From Bacteroidales bacterium UBA5762 (GTDB lineage: Bacteria; Bacteroidota; Bacteroidia; Bacteroidales; TTA-H9): 29,737 nucleotides of DNA. Position numbers and translations under genes: made by a program. The DNA lies in NCBI GenBank assembly GCA_002418865.1, contig DIEY01000042.1, forward strand, positions 2,196 to 31,932, written 5' to 3'. Under the pieces are notes generated by a model, which did not search any database, was not told where the DNA came from, and was given only the letters and a program-made list of their open reading frames with translations. Positions 25,463 through 29,737 of the stretch are shown here, piece by piece (position 1 is the first letter of the stretch; every line of letters begins with the position of its first letter).

Positions 25463-27277
25463 TTAAATTTTTACTTTATTTATAAGTTCTACCAGCTCAT
25501 TGATTTTAAATGGTTTAGAAATATAACCATCCATGCCCGCACTGATGCATTTATCTCTATCTCCCGGAAAAGCTTCAGCCGTAAGGGCTATGATGGTCAC
25601 TTTGGATTTAGAAAGATTCTGTCTTTCGATTTCTCTTATTCGTTTTGTGGCTTCAATGCCATCCATCTCGGGCATTTGTACGTCCATAAAAATCAAATCA
25701 TATTCGTTCTCTTGAAAACATTTTAAAGCAATTTGTCCATTGGGCGCTACGTCAACTTTATGTCCAAGCTTTTGCAAAGTAGTTTGAGCTACTTTTTGAT
25801 TAATTAGGTTATCTTCTGCCAATAAAATTCTTAGTTCTCGTGTAGCTTTCCACTGAGGCTCAGGTTTTGGTGGATGAATCGATAATTTTTCTGCATTCTT
25901 GATAAGCATTTCATATAGATCCTTTATTCTGACAGGTTTTATCATCAATTCATCAAAGTATTCCAATGCTTCTTTTGGAATAGAATCTATATCTGCAATA
26001 TTGAAAATTCCAATCACTACAGGATTTTTATTAGAAGGTACCTTTTTCAATACCGCTAAAGGAATGCCGAAATTTTTATCCCATGCCTGAATGGAGAGGA
26101 TAATAAAATTGAAATATCTCCCTTCATGAATGGCCTCAGTAAAAAGATTCAAACCTTGCTCAAAGTTTTCTGCTTCTCTATAATCTATCTCGAGAAATTG
26201 TAAGTAATGTCTTAAAACGAGTTTTGAATGAATATTTTCGTCGATGAGCAACACCCGAAGACCTTGCATAATCTCTTTTCGAGGAGCAAATGGTTGCAGA
26301 GCATGAGTGGTCTCTTTGAAAATTAAGGAAAACCAAATGGAATTATTGAATCCAGGCCTACTCTCAATAGCCACTTTACATCCCATGTCGTGGAGAATCT
26401 TTCTGGCAATTGGAATTTTATAACGATAATCTGGATCAATAAAATCGAGGAAATTGACTTCTTCATCCTTCTCGTTGTATAAAAAGAGATTGGAATATTC
26501 ATTTTCCGAAAGTGGAATACCTGTGTCGGAGACCTGAAACTTCAATTCATAATAAGAATCGAATTTTCTTATGATCTCAGCAGATAAAAATATCTCGCCT
26601 TTTGAAGTATAATGAATAGAGGTATTGAGAAATGAAAGTAAAATAACACGTAAGCGACTTACCTCTCCTTCAAGATAATAAGGGATTTTGGGATCGATGT
26701 AAGAATTGAGTATTAAGTGTTTTCTATAAATATGATCGGTAACCAAAGTCGAAATCTCAGAATACAATTCCTGAAGAGAAAAAACCGCAGATGGAATTTT
26801 TATGTCAGGTTTGTTTAGTGTGGTAATGTCTATAAGATTAGTAATGACCGCATTTAGGTATTCAGACGAATCCTCCAAAATTTTTGCATATTGCTTCTGA
26901 TTTTGGTTTAAAGCTGATTGTTTCAATAAATCGATAGATCCGACGATTCCATTGAGTGGAGTTCGGATATCATGGCTTATGTTTCGAAAAAATTTGTAAA
27001 TGATTTCTGCATTCTTTTGTTCTCTCCCTATAAGTTTATGCTCTTTCTCCTGATATAATTTCTTGTATTTTCGCATTCTTCTGCTATAGATCAACACCAA
27101 AATCAGGGCAAATAACAACAATACGATCAATACTAGATCAATTTGATCGAGATACATATCCTCGGAAAATAAACTAAATGCAACCAAAGGAATGATACAC
27201 ATGTTTTGGTTTAAATGCGTAAATTTATTCGAAACTTTTGAATGCACTTTCCGACTGAAATGCCCTCTATTCTTCAT
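25463..27277 (-). CDS. Membrane hybrid histidine kinase with His but a degenerate ATPase domain
   Basis: A 604-residue protein with one membrane helix (about 46-64), no periplasmic sensor domain, and a short linker. The DHp domain is intact: H102 in RNISHDIRTPLNGIVG. The HATPase domain is degenerate. The N-box reads ILLSFLNTSIHYT, with Ser215 and Thr219 at the two Asn positions. G1 is DTGIPL (Pro255 for Gly), and the G2 glycines are replaced (YRYKIPIARKIL). A first receiver (341-455) has Ser395 in place of the phospho-acceptor Asp, although K447 remains. The second receiver (483-604) is complete: E488, D489, D532 in MDVQMPEMDG, T566 and K588. It probably cannot use ATP itself. In-frame ATGs at residue 26 and at residue 41 (position 27157, preceded by GAGG) are alternative starts that still keep the membrane helix. 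It is first of the kinase operon. Confidence 0.87.
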   Translation of the reverse strand: MKNRGHFSRKVHSKVSNKFTHLNQNMCIIPLVAFSLFSEDMYLDQIDLVLIVLLLFALILVLIYSRRMRKYKKLYQEKEHKLIGREQKNAEIIYKFFRNISHDIRTPLNGIVGSIDLLKQSALNQNQKQYAKILEDSSEYLNAVITNLIDITTLNKPDIKIPSAVFSLQELYSEISTLVTDHIYRKHLILNSYIDPKIPYYLEGEVSRLRVILLSFLNTSIHYTSKGEIFLSAEIIRKFDSYYELKFQVSDTGIPLSENEYSNLFLYNEKDEEVNFLDFIDPDYRYKIPIARKILHDMGCKVAIESRPGFNNSIWFSLIFKETTHALQPFAPRKEIMQGLRVLLIDENIHSKLVLRHYLQFLEIDYREAENFEQGLNLFTEAIHEGRYFNFIILSIQAWDKNFGIPLAVLKKVPSNKNPVVIGIFNIADIDSIPKEALEYFDELMIKPVRIKDLYEMLIKNAEKLSIHPPKPEPQWKATRELRILLAEDNLINQKVAQTTLQKLGHKVDVAPNGQIALKCFQENEYDLIFMDVQMPEMDGIEATKRIREIERQNLSKSKVTIIALTAEAFPGDRDKCISAGMDGYISKPFKINELVELINKVKI

Positions 27278-27629
27278 GTGTTGAAAATTCTATAGGTTGC
27301 GGGATAGAATAATTAAGAATTTTTACAGTTTGTTAAAAATCCAACAGCAATCACTTCATCGTATTGCCGAACAAATTTAAAAAAATCTATTACAACAAAC
27401 GTACTATAAAGAAAACCCATTTAAATATTTTTTCTATTCCCATCCAATCCATTTTTCCATCGATGATGCAAAAATATTCTTTAAGTAAGAATCTCAGATT
27501 TTTAATGATGTAATATTTGTTTAGCTAATCGAATTTGATGAAGTAAAATAAGATTGAAATTAAAAAAGGCTACAGCAGAAGTGTAGACACAAGATTTATG
27601 GAAAAATTATTATTGAAAGAAGTTGAAAT
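27278..27629. other. Gene-free region between the DUF2807 gene and the kinase operon
   Basis: About 350 bp of very AT-rich DNA. It carries two TAnnTTTG candidates for the kinase operon: 27372-27379, and 27469-27476, where the minus strand reads TATTTTTG. No frame or RNA gene is recognisable. Confidence 0.5.
27372..27379 (-). promoter_or_regulatory. Possible promoter -7 element for the kinase operon
   Basis: The minus strand reads TAAATTTG, with TTTG (plus 27396-27399 as CAAA) 16 bp upstream. It lies about 95 bp before the longest kinase start. A further candidate is at 27469-27476. Confidence 0.35.
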
Positions 27630-28454
27630 TTATGGGATCCAGATGGCATCGCCCGAGCCCCGTTTTTGTATGCTTTGATGAGGAGGATTTCCTTTTATTC
27701 TAATATCACCCGAGCCATAAATTGTACCACTTAAAGTTTGTACTACCCAAAGGCTCACATCGCCCGAGCCATAACATTGTACTTCTGCCTTACTGGAAGG
27801 CAGCTCAACACAATTGATATCGCCCGACGCATTGGAATAAATATTTATTTCATCGGCTTTACCAGTAAGTTTTATATCGCCCGAACCCCGACTTGTAATT
27901 TTCAAGTTCGAAAGCTGAAAATTCTTTCCTTTCATATCGCCTGAACCTGCAATATGAATCTCGCATGAACCATTCACCCCTTCTACCGATAAATCACCCG
28001 AACCATTCAGATAAGATTCGAATTCTTTACATTTAAGCTCAAGCTCAGCATCTCCACTTCCGTTGAGTGTCACACTAAAACGAGGAAAATTCAATTGATT
28101 CATGCTCACCACATCCCCTGAACCATTGATTTTAATAGCATTCAAATCAGGCACAGTAATAATGGCACGCATCACCTTTATCTTCCTTGGTCTTAATCTT
28201 TCTTTTATATCGATGTAAAGTGTTGAATTTCTTTCTTCGGTAGTAATATAAGGAACAATATCAGTATCTGCTTCTATCTTCACCACGTAATTGTTGCCCT
28301 GTAAAATAAGAATATCTACCGATGAATTGTTTTGAATGGCTTGGAATGAACCAACTTGACGTATTTCCGATTTTATGTTCGACTGTCCAAAGCTAGGAAT
28401 TATTGCCATCATAAAACCTATTGCCGCCATTAACAAAAGAAGTTGCTTTCTCAT
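27630..28454 (-). CDS. Secreted DUF2807 (GIN-domain) protein with nine GSGD repeats
   Basis: A 274-residue exported protein with a signal peptide (KQLLLLMAAIGFMMAIIPSFG-Q). The frame is open to a TTG at 28472, but the ATG at 28454 directly precedes the typical signal peptide and is chosen. The protein belongs to the DUF2807 putative adhesin-head family. After an N-terminal beta domain (SVDILILQGNNYVVKIEAD), nine G/A-S-G-D units occur every 19-21 residues: three NGSGD, then AGSGD, RGSGD, NASGD, YGSGD, YGSGD and RGSGD. The spacing fits one beta-solenoid rung per unit, with Asp at the turn. Function in Bacteroidota is unknown; a surface or periplasmic location follows from the signal peptide. 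The C-terminus ends right after the last repeat (SGDAIWIP). Confidence 0.88.
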   Translation of the reverse strand: MRKQLLLLMAAIGFMMAIIPSFGQSNIKSEIRQVGSFQAIQNNSSVDILILQGNNYVVKIEADTDIVPYITTEERNSTLYIDIKERLRPRKIKVMRAIITVPDLNAIKINGSGDVVSMNQLNFPRFSVTLNGSGDAELELKCKEFESYLNGSGDLSVEGVNGSCEIHIAGSGDMKGKNFQLSNLKITSRGSGDIKLTGKADEINIYSNASGDINCVELPSSKAEVQCYGSGDVSLWVVQTLSGTIYGSGDIRIKGNPPHQSIQKRGSGDAIWIP

Positions 28455-28555
28455 AGTGTTTAATTTATCCAATTATATAACAATACGACTCATTAGAGCT
28501 GTAAAAGTTACAAATAAGAACAAAATATTTCGCAATTTGCCCAAATCGAAATCAT

Positions 28556-28563
28556 TACTTTTG
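28556..28563 (+). promoter_or_regulatory. Promoter -7 element for the methyltransferase-like gene
   Basis: TACTTTTG matches TAnnTTTG, with TTTG (28536-28539) 16 bp upstream. It is 15 bp before the ATG at 28579. Confidence 0.55.
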
Positions 28564-28578
28564 TGCAAAATTTGAGTT

Positions 28579-29322
28579 ATGACTCTGAGAGATTCTTTTG
28601 AGAAAACTGGCAATCTCTTTTTTCGATACCGTGGACAAATTCCTGTAATAATTTTTATTTCTTTAATTCCGGTGATGTTCTTTACCGATTATAGCAGCCA
28701 CAGTACTTCAATTGACAAATTTTTGATATTTATTTCAATTCTTTTGGCCGCAATAGGTTTTTTGATCAGAGTCATAACGATTGGCACAACTCCGGCAGGA
28801 ACTTCGGGTAGAAATACAAAATCGCAAATAGCCGAAAAACTAAATACTTCAGGGATTTATTCCATAGTGCGCCACCCGTTATATCTGGGAAATTATCTCA
28901 TGTGGGCCGGTCTTACCCTATTTGTTCTCAATTTATGGTATCTTTTGATTATTAGCCTTGTTTTTTGGATTTATTATGAAAGAATTATGTTTGCCGAAGA
29001 ATGTTTTCTCCAACGCAAGTATGGACATGCATTTATAGAATGGGCAATGAAAGTTCCTGCCTTTTTCCCTTCTTTCAGGCATTATATTAGTCCTACATTA
29101 CAATTTTCTTTCAAATCGGTCTTACGAAGGGAATATTCGGGTATGCTGGCTATTGTGTTTGGTTTTACCTTTGTTGATTATTTGAGGTATTATCTACTCA
29201 ACAGAAATTTCTTATCCATCAGGCCTTCCTTATATTTCCTGATTGCTGCTCTAATTATTGCGCTGGTTCTCCGAACTATAAAACATCACACTACTTGGCT
29301 GGATGAATCTGATCGAACATAA
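28579..29322 (+). CDS. Isoprenylcysteine-methyltransferase-like (ICMT/PEMT fold) membrane protein
   Basis: A 247-residue polytopic membrane protein. The signature is GIYSIVRHPLYLGNYLMWAG (92-111), with R98-H99-P100, followed by IYYERIMFAEECFLQRKYG (131-149). This is the SAM-binding C-terminal pattern shared by ICMT, PEMT and bacterial relatives. The preceding GTSGRNTKSQIAEKLNTSG loop is typical of a Bacteroidota subset. Helices occur at about 20-36, 48-68, 100-118, 120-135, 187-207 and 215-233. The last two lie beyond the usual fold. The methyl acceptor is unknown; a membrane lipid or quinone-like small molecule is more likely than a prenylated protein. It is transcribed divergently from the DUF2807 gene. 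Confidence 0.78.
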   Translation: MTLRDSFEKTGNLFFRYRGQIPVIIFISLIPVMFFTDYSSHSTSIDKFLIFISILLAAIGFLIRVITIGTTPAGTSGRNTKSQIAEKLNTSGIYSIVRHPLYLGNYLMWAGLTLFVLNLWYLLIISLVFWIYYERIMFAEECFLQRKYGHAFIEWAMKVPAFFPSFRHYISPTLQFSFKSVLRREYSGMLAIVFGFTFVDYLRYYLLNRNFLSIRPSLYFLIAALIIALVLRTIKHHTTWLDESDRT

Positions 29323-29329
29323 AGGACTG

Positions 29330-29363
29330 CTGCCATCATAAAAAAATCAATTTATGATGGCAG
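29330..29363 (+). terminator. Perfect 13-bp hairpin after the methyltransferase-like gene
   Basis: CTGCCATCATAAA (29330-29342) and TTTATGATGGCAG (29351-29363) are exact inverted repeats with an 8-base loop, beginning 8 bp after the stop. No U-tract follows (TTAAG), so it may terminate poorly or serve to stabilise the mRNA end. Confidence 0.5.
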
Positions 29364-29737
29364 TTAAGAATTAACCAAATATGCTTCTTCCCCAAGAAAT
29401 ACATGCGTGACAAACACTGCAATAATAATCGAAAGAAAAGTATCACATAGACGTTAAACTTTGATTTTCTAAATACCTTTGTGGGGGTTCGAACCACAAA
29501 TGAATAAAATCCATACTCTTACAATAGCCACCTCAAAACTACGTCGTAAAATCTTTTTTTATGAAATCTCCGAATAATTTTATTATTGAATGAAAAAGAA
29601 ATAGGAATAATAGATAAAAGGACAACAATTATGGAATGGGTGTGTGTGGGTGGTTGCTTCGATACACCACAGCGGGCTATGATATTCCGGTGGCTGAGTA
29701 AGGCGCAGCCTGTATCGAAGCTACCGTTACCGACTAC
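29364..29737. other. Gene-free right end of window
   Basis: No gene that I can support is present. A 25-codon frame at about 29500-29577 has no recognisable features. The last 90 bp turn GC-rich and contain the structured inverted repeat at 29652-29725. Confidence 0.5.
29652..29725. repeat. Branched inverted repeat, REP-like
   Basis: Arms 29652-29666 and 29711-29725 are complementary over 15 bp with one mismatch (11 bp perfect: GCTTCGATACA with TGTATCGAAGC). Inside are two smaller stems, CCAC/GTGG (29667-29670 and 29690-29693) and GGCTG/CAGCC (29692-29696 and 29706-29710). These overlap and so would be alternative folds. The words GGCTGAG and TCGAAGC resemble interspersed REP-type repeats in Bacteroidota and other bacteria. 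The base composition differs from the AT-rich surroundings. Confidence 0.55.

Noticed and set aside
27640..28130. CRISPR-like or tandem repeat array suggested by regularly spaced ATCGCCCGA words
   Set aside because: The repeats are short, in frame and encode GSGD units of an intact protein.
28455..28472. TTG start six codons upstream of the DUF2807 ATG
   Set aside because: The ATG at 28454 directly precedes a typical MRK signal peptide; a TTG start adds nothing.
29481..29497. tRNA T-arm-like sequence around GGGGGTTCGAACCAC
   Set aside because: The loop is out of register, the stem has a mismatch and no acceptor or anticodon arm is present; it is only a GGTTCGAACC palindrome.
29500..29577. 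25-codon plus-strand frame near the right end
   Set aside because: Too short, no promoter element, no recognisable features.

Overview
The window comes from a member of the Bacteroidota, probably a Bacteroidales-like lineage. The DNA is AT-rich. Many genes are preceded by the Bacteroidota -7 promoter element TAnnTTTG rather than a Shine-Dalgarno sequence. Several families typical of the phylum are present: WbqC, PgpH-type 7TM-HD protein, DUF2807, a Lol-type lipoprotein-rich envelope and ExbB/ExbD/TonB. The sequence does not allow a genus to be named.

Layout. Bases 1-24 are the 3' end of a tRNA, followed by about 590 bp without a gene. Bases 618-4200 (minus strand) hold gatE-gatD, the two subunits of the archaeal-type Glu-tRNA(Gln) amidotransferase, which is unexpected in a bacterium. 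Divergent from them are an M50-type membrane protease gene and a coupled small cysteine-rich membrane protein gene (4389-5269), then a single HPt protein (5515-5856). Minus-strand lipoprotein genes follow (8-TPR protein, small lipoprotein), then a stand-alone IS1595-type zinc-ribbon/HTH protein with two palindromes at its start. Bases 8330-9839 carry three tandem thioredoxins addressed in turn to a lipid anchor, the periplasm and the cytoplasm, closed by an intrinsic terminator. WbqC is next.

From 10610 to 27277 almost everything is on the minus strand: PgpH-type 7TM-HD phosphodiesterase, TypA/BipA, the exbB-exbD-tonB operon, a 1520-residue secreted protein of unknown function followed by plsY, tpiA-prmA, and a two-gene operon of unusual histidine kinases. 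A DUF2807 protein with nine GSGD-type repeats and a divergent isoprenylcysteine-methyltransferase-like membrane protein follow. The window ends in non-coding DNA with a GC-rich, branched inverted repeat.

Most notable reading: the two kinases at 24350-27277 are degenerate in complementary ways. The upstream one (25463-27277) keeps the phospho-accepting His but has lost the ATP-binding residues and one receiver Asp. The downstream one (24350-25450) keeps a complete ATPase domain and receiver but has Ser where the His should be. Together they could make one working kinase in trans, with the solitary HPt protein at 5515 as a possible relay partner. The second notable item is the GatDE pair. Everything else is mainly housekeeping and envelope biology.
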